Below are positions 50,213 to 61,557 of a stretch of 64,000 nt of DNA, piece after piece. The DNA lies in NCBI GenBank assembly GCA_007644065.1, contig VJWN01000012.1, forward strand, positions 795,758-859,757. The letters are read 5' to 3'. The notes under the pieces were generated by a model that searched no databases, was not told the origin of the DNA, and saw only the letters and a program-made list of their open reading frames with translations. The number at the start of each line of letters is the position of its first letter. Within the stretch, counting starts at the first letter, position 1. This DNA comes from Margaritispora aquatica (taxonomy: Eukaryota; Ascomycota; Leotiomycetes; Helotiales; Discinellaceae). The position numbers and the translations under genes are program-made.

Positions 50213-51398
50213 GATCCGGCTGTCGAAACTCATACGTCTTCACAGGTGTGCATCGCCTCCTCACACATCTAACACATTTTTTGGCCTTCATCAACTCGTC
50301 TCCCTTACTCGATCACTCCTCTCCAGCTCATTCCTCAATTATGTTCAAGATCTCTTTGCCGCCCATGGGGAAACGTTCGTATATAATACTCTCGGAACAC
50401 AATCCATTTGGACAACGGAACCTGCTAACATTCAAGCATGCCTCATTACTCAAGCCTCTGACTTCGAAGTCGGCCGTTCGAGACACGAAGCTCTAATACC
50501 GCTTGTCGGACATAGTGCCAAAGTTCTTCGCTGCATGTAACACCATCCATGAGTTTGCAGACCAGCTCGTGGCTTTAGCACTCGCGCCAAAACAAGGTGT
50601 CCCAAGTAACAACGAGGAAAATCGCTACGTGTTTCTCAACGAGCTTGCTAAGCACATTACGGATCCCGTGCAACTTCGAGATCACGGAATCAGTATTCTC
50701 ACGGCAGGACGTGATACTACTGCCGAGAGCTTGTCATGCATCATCAACACGCTTGTCAGGCATCCGAAAGAGTTTGATCTTTTGCGACAAGAAATCAGTG
50801 GATTACGCGGTGCAAAGCCAACTTTGGATACAATCAATGGCATGGGCTATTTACGCAATGTGATGTTAGAAAGTCTCATCACCTAATCGCTATTTTGTAA
50901 CCCCTAGCTAACACTCTCAGTCTTGCGCCTATACCCTGTCGGCCCAGTTAATGCACGCATAGCCATCAAAGACACCACGCTTCCTCTTGGTGGTGGGAGC
51001 GATGGCACGCAGCCTGTGCTAGTTCAGAAAGGTCAACAGGTTCTCTATTGTGTCTATGGGATGCATCGAAGAAAAGACTTGTATGGCGATGATGCTAATG
51101 AATTCCGACCTAAGCGTTGGGAGAAGAGGATGCAGGGTAGTTGGGATTTCCTACCATTTAATTCTGGTTCCCTAAATTGTCTCGGTCGTCAGTACCACTG
51201 CATTTGTTTTGTGCTTGGGGTTTTGGCTGACATAAGATAGAGAGTTTTGCACTGGCTGAGATGTCATATATCCTGATTCGATTCTTACAGGAATTCGAAA
51301 GTATCGAGGGACGAGACTTCACGCCTTGGAAGGAAAGCATGGGATTGATCTTGACGAACTTTCACGGGACGTACATTGGGGTGGACAAGTTATGCTAA
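50213..51398 (+). pseudogene. CYP52-like cytochrome P450, internally deleted
   Basis: Remnant of an alkane/fatty-acid-hydroxylase type P450. The N-terminal part is recognisable from about 50,330: VQDLFAAHGETF, IWTTEPANIQACL, SDFEVGRSRHEALIPLVGH. It then jumps, in another frame, to FFAACNTIHEFADQLV near 50,510. The expected segment with the helix-C Trp and following helices (roughly 100 residues in the family) is missing. The rest is nearly intact: LTAGRDTTAESLSC (I-helix), [13 protein letters not shown] (ExxR, across an intron), [48 protein letters not shown] (haem loop, across an intron) to a TAA at 51,396-51,398. The 5' boundary is uncertain; no start codon is convincing. Confidence 0.75.
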
Positions 51399-51704
51399 AA
51401 TTGGTACATAGCGAATAGATATTGAAGTATATAGTAGACCTAGATCGATTCTATACATACATGTGCGATGGCTCAGCAAAGATATAATCATTTGATCTTG
51501 AAATTTCAAGTACCTATGATCTGAGACAAAGCTGTTGGCACTGGTTTGGAATAATAGTGAAATCACAAAATAAATGATAGTCGTGAGGGTGGCACCAAGT
51601 CAATTAATGTGTCAATGTGTCAAATTTTCTGCACACCGAAGATCGCCTTCATCTAATCATGTCCCTCATCGCAATCTTCCAAGTCTGTGTACTGTTTGGG
51701 ACTA
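51399..51704. other. convergent spacer, no gene
   Basis: 306 nt between the P450 remnant and the 3' end of the xanthine dehydrogenase gene. Nothing recognised. Confidence 0.6.
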
Positions 51705-54700
51705 TCATGCGACACTAACAAAGAAGTTGGTCTCCCCCTTCTCTGGTACCACAGTTCCACGCTTGAGAATGTCGTCTCCAACCGACAACCTCAATCTCTC
51801 GGCTGTAGCTGGACTATCTAACACCAACGGCTCTGAAATTCCATTGTCCTTTCTCGCGCTCACGAGTGCCTCTCTCAAAGCAAATAAGACTGTTGCACCC
51901 ATGAACAAAGGAGGTTCTCCAATTCCCTTACTAGATTGGATACTTCGCAATCCTTTCCAGGCACTTTCGCCCTCATTCGGTAATTGCAAGAACGACGTAT
52001 TGAATTCTTGTGGAATGTCCGAGAATCCAGGTATTTTGTAAGTACCCGGTCCACGAGTAGCCAATTGACCATCACGAGTCCATAGAGTCTCCTCCATCGT
52101 AAACAGACCCTGGCCTTGCACAAAGGCACCCTCTACCTGTCCATAATCGATCGCGGGGTTAATTGAGCGACCGACATCCATTTTAATGTCGGTTCTTAGG
52201 ACAGTGTGGTCTCCTGTCAAGATATCTAGCTCGACTTCGCTCACAGCAACACCCTAGATGAGTTAGCGAACAGTTTTGAATAGAAACAAACAGCGCATAC
52301 CTGAGTGAAGTAGTAATACATGGGTTTGACTGTCTTGACATCGTAATCGCCCCACATGTACCCAATTCTAGGCATTTTCCAAAATCCGTTTGCCGCGAGG
52401 TTGACACGCTCGAGATATGCCGCATGAGCCAACGTCTTCATAGGCGCATCCTGTCCAAACTTCTCCCGGAAAGGCTTCAAGCGCTCGTTCAATTGGTCGC
52501 ACGCGTCCTTGATAGCCATACCGTTCAAGTCGCTTCCGGACGAGGCAGCCGTCGGAGAAGCATTTGCTGTTTGGTAGGTCGTGGTATCTTCTGTATAGAT
52601 AGAATCCAATGGCACGTTGAGTTCCTGTGCTGCAACTTGACACATTTTGGTGTAAAGCCCTTGGCCCATCTCAGTGCCTCCATGATGGAGTAAGATGCTC
52701 CCATCAGCGTAGATTTTAACGCTAGCGCCTGCTTGATTAAGGTGAAGAGCAGTGGCAAAACTCAAGCCAAACTTCGTGGGTATCATTGAAATTCCTCGCT
52801 TGCGCCATCTGTGCTCTTCGTTGAACTTTTCGATAGCGGCTTTGCGTGCATCGTAGTTAGCCTCTACCCTGACCTGTTCAAGCATCATAGGAATGTGCCA
52901 ATCGTCGTCCATCTTTTGCAAGAAAGGCGTGAGGTGGCCTTCTTTATATAAGTTCTTGGTTCGGAGGTCCTCGATTGGAATGTTGAGACCGTCGGCAATT
53001 GCAGTCATATAACATTCTGCAATATACATTGCCTGAGGGCCTCCAAAGCCTCTGAAAGCTGTATTACTGTGGGTATTAGTTTTGCACACATGACCACGAA
53101 TCAACACATGTGGGATTTCGTAGCAGTTATCTAGATGTGTGCAGCAACGGTCCATAACTGCTCCAGACATGTCAACTGAATAGCCAGCGTTATCATACAC
53201 ATCTGCTTCTAGAGCGATGAGTTGTCCATCCGATGTGGTACCGACTAAATTCATATTAGCAAGGTCAAGTTCTTATTTGGAATCAGTGAGATGAGCAAGG
53301 AGTAGGCATTACCTTTCCAACGAGCCTGTACAGGATGGCGTTGACCCGAAGTCATCATGTCTTCGTCCCTGTTGAGCATGCATCGCACCGGCCGGCCTTC
53401 TTTCTTAGCTGCAACAGCAAGAATGGCAGAAAGCTGAACACTCCTTGATTCTTTACCACCGAAAGCACCACCCAATCGTTTCACGCGTGCATTAACCCGA
53501 TTGCTGGGAACTCCAGTGACCTGGGAGACAAATTCTTGCGTCTCCATACTGAAATCTGTCAATCATCATGCGCACTCTGGGCAGAGATCCTGTGACTTAC
53601 GTATTTTGAGTAGAAGACCAGACTTCGTATGATCTCTCCTCCTTGTTCGGGATGACCATTGCTGCATTGGTCTCAAGATAAAAATGCTCCTGGCCACCCA
53701 TCCTTGTAACACCTTCGAATATGCGATCACATTTTGACCATACGCCATCCATGTTATCTTCGATAGCATCGCCCTTCTTAAGTATTTTGCCGTGCTTGAA
53801 GAAGCTATTTGCCTCGATTGCTTCATCAATTGTCAGGATAGCTGGAAGATCTTCGTATACGATTTTTACTGCTCGAGCAGCCGCTTGAGCTTGCAAAGCT
53901 GTCTCTGCATACACGAGGCCGATTGGCTGGCCATGAGAATACACTTCGCCCTCCGCAAAGAACGGCTCATCCTTAACTACTGAACCCCATCTATTTGCCT
54001 CGGGTGGGATAGAATTCTTGTCAACATATCCCACAGCCATTCCTGAACCAAGAGCGGGAGCCCAGTCAACACTCGTTAATTTTGCATGAGCCCTGGTGGA
54101 TAGTACGAGAGCTCCAAACAATTCTCTATCTTGCTTGGGCATATCATCCAAATACTGGGCTTCACCAGTGCTCTGCTTTAGTGCTGACAAATGAGGAATT
54201 TGTTTTCCTACGATTCGTTGTTCATGTGGGTTGTAATTGTCTCTGGAACCAGTCGAAATTCCTCGGTGGATCTCGTTGATCAAATCAGGATCAACTTTAC
54301 CCAAATTTAAGTCTGCAATCACTTCATGCCAAAACCTGAAGAAGAGTGACATTGCCAAAGTCTTTCGGTACGTTGCCATCCCACCTGGTACACCAAATTT
54401 CAAATCAAATTCTGAGCTCAGCGAGCTCATGGCTTCTGAAAGAGTGCTAGAGCTATGCCATTTCTTTCCGAGTAAGCAACTCATGGAATCTTTGGCCTCG
54501 ACAGTTTTCGGTGCCATACCACCGTATGCCAAAGACACTTCAGAAACTAGGCCATCATCGTCTAGACGAACACGGAATGAAGCTGTGACAATAGCAATGT
54601 CATCATCTTTTCGCTTGGCTTGTTTGTAGGCTTTTGTAATCTCTCTTGTACCCGTTGGAGGTAGTGGAATAGTGATGTGTGTGATTACAGCATCGTTTGG

Positions 54701-56529
54701 AAGTGCGGTTGTCCGATAACCTGTAAAGAAGGTTGACATGGGCAATATCTTTTGGCCTTCAGACTGGCTTTTGATTGTCAACGTGGCTCCGCATGCCATC
54801 AGGACAGGATTCATATCAGAGATGGGAGACTGTCATAATGTTAATTCTGTCTAGTATAAATGATTATGAAGTGGAACCAAAAAACTGATGTCAGGGAACT
54901 ATGATATGATCAAAATAGAAATTGAGAGTGCATCTATAAGACAAACCTACAGCAGTGGCAATATTACCAGCAAGTGATGCTACGTTTCTTATTTGACGAC
55001 CAGCGAAGTACCTAAGCTGCTTCCTGATGGCTTCTAGAACAGAGCCCCTCGACCCCAACTTCAGTGAGAGTATTTTGCAGACGCTTTCAACCTCAGTCAA
55101 AGAAGTGTTGGCTCCTAAAACAAGCTCTGAGAACACATCAAACTCTCCATCGTCGGGTATATCAACAGTTCGAAGCTCGTCAATATCTGACACGTATACA
55201 GAGATTGGGAACAATGAGCTCTTGAAGCGAACTTCGACTTGAACTTCCGATGAGCCACCGACTAACTTCGAACTTGGATATGCTGACTTGATAAGGAGAA
55301 GCTGCTCTAAATTAATAGGCCGTAGCCATACTTGAGTGGAATTGCCATAGAGTATAGGCGATTTTTCAAACTTCTTCAAAGCTGGAGGGAAGATAAACTC
55401 AGTATCAGGAGAGTATGGTATGAAGTTAAACTGCGGAACGCCATGCTCAATAGATGTATACGATGCATCAAGCTCTGTGGTAACCTTTGTTCCCTCTACA
55501 TCTTCGCCGCCTTTGGATGTAACCTTTTCGGTGGACTTGATAGGCTTGCCATACGAAGTTCCGCTGACTGCTGTTATTTCAGTCTCATCAGGGCTTGAGC
55601 TCAGATCCGTTGTGCTTGAATGCTCGACACTTTGACCTTCAGTAGACTTAGAGGCTGCGTCATCTTCTGAGGAGTCCTCGCTTAAGGCGGCCTTTGGTGG
55701 ATCTTTACAACATCCGCCAGGTCTCCCACATGAGAAAGTTGTTTTGATCGGCGTGTCCCCATTGCTCTCGGATCGATAAGGTACTTCAGAAGCATTTGGA
55801 TCTAACTGAAATGCTTGGCAGTCATCAGAGCTAGCAATCTTGCCTTTCAGGTCTTCTGTAATAAAGGTCTTGGCGGCTTGTAAAATTGGTTTGTAGCCTG
55901 TACACCGACATAAATTCCCATCCAAATGGCCTTCCGTCTCAATATCATTTTCTGACAATTTGAACTCTTTGGTTTCAGGATCGTACGAATTTCTCACCAA
56001 GGCATAAAGCGACATCACAATACCTGGTGTACAAAAGCCGCATCTGGACTTTCGTTAGCACTTACTCGTGTTCGCATCACCTGAGACATACTGAGAGCCA
56101 TGTAGTTTGGCTATCCGCTCCTGCAGAGGATGCGGATGATCGGAATCTCCCAAACCTTCAACCGTAATAACATGCTTTCCCACAGCTGTACTAAGTCAGT
56201 TAACGGTCGAAAGTGGGTGTGCAGCTTCTAAAAATCGCAATGTCAAGAAACTCACCGCCGATTAAAGGAAATAGACACGCATTAATAGCCATGTGTATTA
56301 TTCTCCCTTTTCTTCTTGAATCAAATGTCTGTATTACTACAGTACAGGCACCACATCCTCCTTCTCCGCATCCCAACTTCGTTCCCTTGAGACCATGCTG
56401 AGACCTGATGAAGTCCAACAGTGTCCATTGCGGGTTCGGGTTCTGCAGTTCGATCTTGATGCCATTGAGGAAGAACACGAGAGGGCCTTCCTTGAATATT
56501 GACCGTATTTCTGATTTTAACTCCATCAT
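51705..56529 (-). CDS. xanthine dehydrogenase (purine hydroxylase I)
   Basis: Molybdenum hydroxylase converting hypoxanthine to xanthine to uric acid with NAD+, the entry to purine catabolism. Seven exons (56529-56256, 56185-56092, 56043-54951, 54829-53601, 53548-53313, 53244-52301, 52253-51705) join in phase to 1,472 residues. In order: two 2Fe-2S clusters ([10 protein letters not shown] at about 53; CGFCTPG and NLCRCTGY from about 123), the FAD domain ([32 protein letters not shown]), then the Moco domains ([38 protein letters not shown] and [10 protein letters not shown] with the base-catalyst Glu). The linker between the Fe-S and FAD domains holds an extra Ser/Thr/Glu-rich stretch. Two adjacent ATGs compete as start. 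Divergent from the OYE gene at 57.2 kb. Confidence 0.96.
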
Positions 56530-57201
56530 GAATTGGGGTTTGTCAGATGAAGGGACACACGAGTGACAATGGAGTTGTAGTCTAGCAACTCTGGCCAGTG
56601 GTAAACCCACTTGACATAATTGAGCCAATGACCATGTAATGATTTGACCAAGAATGGTACTGTGGCGTAACGGGTCCCTTGATCATCATTCATATCTGAT
56701 TGGAATTTCGGAACAGTCTGATGAATTCTTGTGTAAGACGTTGTGGTCACACAAGAGTGGGAGTGGGATGTAATCGAGGCGGTGTGGATCCTCATGTGAA
56801 AGCTTGTCAAAGCGGCAACTAGGCTATATCCGGCCTAAAGTTATAAAAAGCTCCACCCCCATTATTCATCATTCTGGGTAGTCAACCAGTTCGACTTATC
56901 TACTTCTTCGGGTGCACAAGAGGACGCAAAAGTGGAAGTTATATTGTCTCAATCAACAAGCCACCGTAATGAATCAGCTTGACAGGAATGGGATATCAGT
57001 TGACCGCCTCTCGATTAGGATGGAGGGGCATACAGATCGCTGCTCCGCCGGTCGAATAATTTGTTGACCGAGACCTAAGGCTTTTCACTCTGTGGAAGAT
57101 ATCGAGACAAAGTCCTTCTCTGCTCGTCTTACTTCTCGGTTTTTTCTTCTCGTCTTCATTTTCATCTTCATCTCTCAAATCAACTCCCAACTTAATTCAC
57201 C
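56530..57201. promoter_or_regulatory. divergent promoter region, xanthine dehydrogenase / OYE
   Basis: 672 bp shared by two head-to-head genes. On the + strand TTATAAAAAG (56,837-56,846) is a good TATA-like element about 360 nt before the OYE start. A single GATAAG core is present on the minus strand (CTTATC at 56,895-56,900), the kind of site bound by AreA/Nit2 nitrogen regulators. I saw no TCGG-N6-CCGA site of the UaY purine regulator. Confidence 0.4.
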
Positions 57202-58541
57202 ATGCCTTCCAGACTCTCACCTGCAGGCTTCAAGCCGCTTGTCGACACCGTTCTGTTTACTCCCGTCCAAATTGGCGCTCTCAAGTTGGAGCACCGCATA
57301 ATCCAAGCACCTCTGACACGTATGCGAGGTGTGGAAGAGTCCCCGAGAGTATACATCTGCGGTGACGACATAGTAAATTACTATAGCCAGAGGGCAAACA
57401 AGGGCGGTCTTCAAATCACGGAAGCAACTAATATCAGTCGCATGGTATGCTGTGTCCCCTATGTAACACTTTGCAAACCTGACATAACAAGGCCTCTGGA
57501 TACCCAGGAATTCCCGGCGTTTTCACAGCAGGACAACGTGCGAGCTGGAAGCGGGTTACCGATGCTGTTCACGCGAAAGGCGGCTTCATCTACTGTCAAA
57601 TTTGGCATGTAGGACGAGCCACTGTCCCTTCATTCCTTGATGGCAATGGCACCGTCAGTTCCTCGGATATTCCTCTGGAAGGAAACGGTCTTGATGGCAC
57701 AGCATTCGCCGATGCTCCACCAAGGCCTATGACAATCGATGAGATTCACTCTGTAACCAAAGATTTTGCAGAGGCAGCAAAGTATTGCATAGAAGCTGGG
57801 TTTGATGGTGTCGAGATCCATTCGTAAGTTTGCCATGACAATATTCGCATTGAAATTTTCTGATGAAGGACGTACAGAGCGAACGGCTACCTGCTTGAGC
57901 AATTCCTGCACGACAACGTCAACAAGCGAACCGACGCCTACGGTGGCTCGATCGAAAACAGATGCCGCTTCCCACTCGAAGTCATCAAGGCTGTCACCTC
58001 CGCCGTTGGTGCCGAGCGTGTCGGTATCCGTCTCTCTCCATACAATTACTTCCAAGACACTCGCGATTCGAACCCCAACGCACATTGGGCATATCTCTGC
58101 AATGAGATCGCCACCCTTCCTTCAGAGAACCGCGTTTCATACGTGCATATGGTTGAGCCACGCTTTGATGAGGTACTTGATGAGGCAGGAAAGATGGACG
58201 CACTTGCCACGTACTCCAAGAATGCTGCTGAGGGCGTGGAGGCTGAGGTCACAGCCAAAGCAGGTGTAAACTCTCTTGTTCCTTTCCAACGCATCTTGGC
58301 GAAGGGAGGAGTGAAGTTCCTTGCTGCTGGAAACTTCAACAGGGATAACGTTGAGGCTAAGGTTGCTTCTGGCGATGCGGATGCTATTGTGATGGGTAGA
58401 TGGTTCATTGCCAACCCAGATTTGCCAAAGAGACTGGCTGAGGGTCTTCCTCTGAATTCGTATGATAGAACGACGTTCTATGGTGGTGATCACAAGGGTT
58501 ATACTGATTATCCTTTCTATGAGGAAAAATCAATCGCATGA
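57202..58541 (+). CDS. Old Yellow Enzyme family NADPH dehydrogenase
   Basis: FMN-dependent ene-reductase of the OYE/12-oxophytodienoate reductase group, reducing activated C=C bonds with NADPH. Three exons (57202-57444, 57492-57823, 57878-58541) join in phase to 412 residues. Landmarks: [22 protein letters not shown]... start of the barrel with the FMN-binding Pro-Leu-Thr, CQIWHVGRA (His of the active-site region), [45 protein letters not shown] and [15 protein letters not shown]. The active-site pair appears as HSAN (His/Asn), the fungal OYE form. No breaks, unlike the related gene at 44.9 kb. Cytosolic. Substrate unknown. Confidence 0.93.
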
Positions 58542-58807
58542 TCTGTACATTAGCTATACACTTTGCAAATAAGAAGAACACATTCAGCGAAATTTGTTTC
58601 GAAGAACTTAATTTCTCTTTGAGAAGTGGATTCAAGCGAGGCCCCTGAGAATAAGGTATGGAATGAGGCCATATCATGTGATTTCCCAGCATTTCAAATC
58701 CACAATAATGAAAGGCCAATTTCCAATGACGTGAAAAACATCTTACATCCTCCTTCTATTCTCTTAGCCTGACTATTAGCCTTAAAGTCTAAAACCTCCC
58801 TCACATC

Positions 58808-59569
58808 ATGGTAAGTACAAAGATAGAAGAGCCCCCATGTAGCGATATATCCTAACATATTCCGAGGTTCACGCCGATGCTTCCACTTTCGCCTCAGGCA
58901 CAACGAAAGAAGAAGCATACAAGCAAGTCTTAGAGGAAGCCGAGATATTATTTCACGATCAGAAGAATTGGGTATGTTAAATCTATCTAACCCCTACGGA
59001 TGGAAGCGAGAACTAACGAATGTCTCTCTAGGTTTGGTAAGGGAGACACCTGTAATCACGTGCTATGACAAGACTGATTGCTCTGTGATGGAATAGCAAC
59101 CTCGCAAACGCAGCTTCATTACTATGGCATGCATATAAAGCTCTCCCAACACCCTCATCAGAAGTAAATTGGGCCGGTTCGTCTCCTCTTACCTCCATCC
59201 CATCTTCCACCCACTCACCACTAACCCACCTCAGGATTCTACACCCTCGATCCCCTCGTGCCCTCCCAGCTCATCCTCGGCCCCTTTTCCGGCAAAGTAG
59301 CCTGCCAAACCATCTCCTTCACGCGCGGTGTCTGCGGGGCCGCGGCCCTCACGAAGAAGACACAGCTCGTGCCCGACGTGCACAATTTCCCGGGTCACAT
59401 CGCATGCGACGGCGCGTCGAGGAGCGAGATTGTCGTGCCAATTCTGGTGAAAGGGGAGTGTGTGGCGATTATCGATGTCGATTGTGCGGTAACGGATGGG
59501 TTTGACGAGGTTGATGTGTTGTGGTTGGAGAAGCTCGCGGTGTTGCTTGGGGAGGCGTGTTCTTGGTGA
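58808..59569 (+). CDS. free methionine-(R)-sulfoxide reductase (GAF domain)
   Basis: Reduces free Met-R-sulfoxide, part of oxidative-damage repair; the fold is a GAF domain. I read five exons: 58808-58810, 58868-58972, 59032-59036, 59097-59176 and 59235-59569, in phase to 175 residues, the usual size for fRMsr. The three conserved Cys are present: GKVACQT, RGVCGAA and HIACDGAS. Other family stretches are VNWAGFYTLD, PFSGKVACQTISF and GECVAIIDVD. The first coding exon is only the ATG and the third only 5 nt; the resulting MVHADASTF start and NWVCNLANAASLLWH join match the family, so I trust them. The model would fail with any single longer exon because stops intervene. Confidence 0.85.
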
Positions 59570-60017
59570 ATGAGTGTTAGATAGGCGTTACGACGAGATC
59601 AGGGCGGGAGCGTTGGGATGGAAAGTTCGAGGCATACATCTCAGAAGCAGTCTCACGACCAGCGGTGGGGAAATTTCTAAGGGGGTTGATTTGTTGACTT
59701 TGACTTTGAATTTGTTTGAGGTCATGAATGTATCAAAAACCATCCTTACCACCCAGAATCAGACTCCTCAAACAGCCTGATCTGCACAATACACCAACAT
59801 CAATCCAATCTTCCAAGGAAGGCCTTAAACACCATTGCTGCCATGAATTTCATCCCTCATTGCCTTTGGTATTCCGCGCTCAAAATGCAAACAAACGACC
59901 TCGACATCAAGTACCCGTCCCAGCCTTGGCTCGACGCACTTTCGGCTGAACCAAATTATTGCTGAGGAATTTCACCTATGATTCAAATTTGGACTCTGTT
60001 GACAGTCCATAATTCTT
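59570..60017. other. convergent spacer, no gene
   Basis: 448 nt between the 3' ends of the fRMsr and Dsn1 genes. No coding signal. Confidence 0.6.
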
Positions 60018-61557
60018 CTACCTCCCATTACTGCCGTCTGGTAAAATTCGACTCAGGCTCCGCAGTACTTCTTGCATGGGCACATCTCTTGTCCCTATCT
60101 GCTCTCTTTCCTTCCTATCTTTCTCCTCTAATCGCACTGCGCTGAGGGCTAGTATTTTGTCCGCTACACGACCAACCGTTTCTTGATATTGCTCCAGCTT
60201 GTGAACACCGTCGGCGAATTGGTCGACCTTGAATTCCAGACTTGAATGCAGGGCTTGTAGCCGTTGTGTTGCTTGCGCTCGAATGTCAAGCGCAGAGAAC
60301 GATTTTAAGTCCTCAAGTATTGCTGCTTGCTCTGGATCCAATAGTGAGGGGTCGATATCTGAAGAACCAATATCTGCATTATCGGGCAGGGAAATCGGAG
60401 GGAGAGGCGGTGCTGTTTTCGCAAGGGCTTTCCACTGATCACGTTCTGCTCGAAGTCTATTGAAACTATTAGTCTAGAATTTAGGATAGTGAGGCAAAAC
60501 TTGCAGTTTTAGTCTCTCTTCGAGTGCTGCTACAGTCTGTATCATTTCCACATTTCGTGGATTTGGTGTTTTGATTACAGTCGTCGGTACAGCATCCTCT
60601 CTATCAAACCAGTTCGAAAAATGAGACTTATTCGCAAAATCTTTTAGTAGTGCCTCTTTGATCAGCATTTCTAAGTAATGAATGTTAGACTTAAACCCAA
60701 CAGGGACTGCACGTAGAATCATACCCGCTTTTGCAGTTGCTCGACTCGGGTCCCCGAGCTCCTTCACCTCTCCAACCAAACACCGTTCCCCAGTCCAGGT
60801 AAGGAGCTGCTTCATCCTACGAGGCTCACCTAGGCCTTGTGACTCGATGTGCTTATAAAATTCCGCAGTTTCGACTTCGCGGTGCGGTATCGCACTATGT
60901 CCATTATCGATGAGTGAACTTGCTCTCCGCCCTCTGAGCCCCAGACTGCTCCTTCGTACCCCATTTCCACCCTTCTTGCGCATCTCCTTGTTGCGATTTA
61001 TTATGGGTGTATCACTGAACGGCAGAGTTATCACCGTGCCAGTTTTGCTATGCTCGATTGATGCGTCAAGCGGTGGCACAGCATCATTCCTAGTTATGTT
61101 GGAGCTGTTCTCAGCCGTAACTTTCACCCTCGAAGCATCGGAGGACTCGTCTACATTGCCAGCTTTTCCTGCCGACGAACGCGTCGTTTTCCGTTTCTTT
61201 TGTACAATTAAGTCTTCAAATTCCGCTTTAGGTGTCGACAGCTCCATCCTCCGCCCTGCTGGCTTCTTCTCAGTCGATGCATCCTCATCGTCGCGTGGGT
61301 TCGGATCTTTTGGTTTCCTGCCCCTCTTCGCAGTTGTTGGCACTGGAACAGACACAGGTGGGGGTTCTGGTTTTGCTGTAGCTGTAGCTGTTTTGGTTCT
61401 TTTCGATGCGCGTGTAAATACAAATCCATCGTCTTCTTCATCATAAGTTTCTGTGGTTGTTAGTCCGTGTATCATTATGCGCGCCTCGGCGCAAATCTCG
61501 CCCGGTGATCTCACCTGCAATTCGTTTGCTTCTCCTTCTTGCGGTAGGTTGACTCAT
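60018..61557 (-). CDS. kinetochore MIND/Mis12 complex subunit Dsn1/Mis13
   Basis: Subunit of the Mis12/MIND complex that links centromeric chromatin to the Ndc80 complex. Three exons (61557-61515, 61450-60505, 60456-60018) join in phase to 475 residues. The N-terminal half is disordered and basic (KRGRKPKDPNPRDDED). The conserved domain begins at RRSSLGLRGRRASSLIDNG, a likely Aurora-type phosphorylation region, and continues with REVETAEFYKHIESQGLGEP, RRMKQLLTWTGER and LEERLKLLRAERDQW, then coiled-coil C-terminal segments. The LK-L-LRAERDQW junction needs a GC-AG intron (60504-60457; see findings). An upstream in-frame ATG at 61602 is possible; MSQPTARRRSKRIAE is the more usual start. Confidence 0.88.

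Noticed and set aside
44850..51398. RIP as the cause of the broken genes
   Set aside because: RIP leaves many CpA-to-TpA changes; each gene shows one lesion of a different type and otherwise conserved codons.
60475..60501. 27-nt GT-AG intron in Dsn1
   Set aside because: Too short, and it inserts residues into a conserved helix; the 48-nt GC-AG intron restores the family sequence.
60910..61446. 178-codon plus-strand frame
   Set aside because: Shadow of the Dsn1 coding exon; no family motif.
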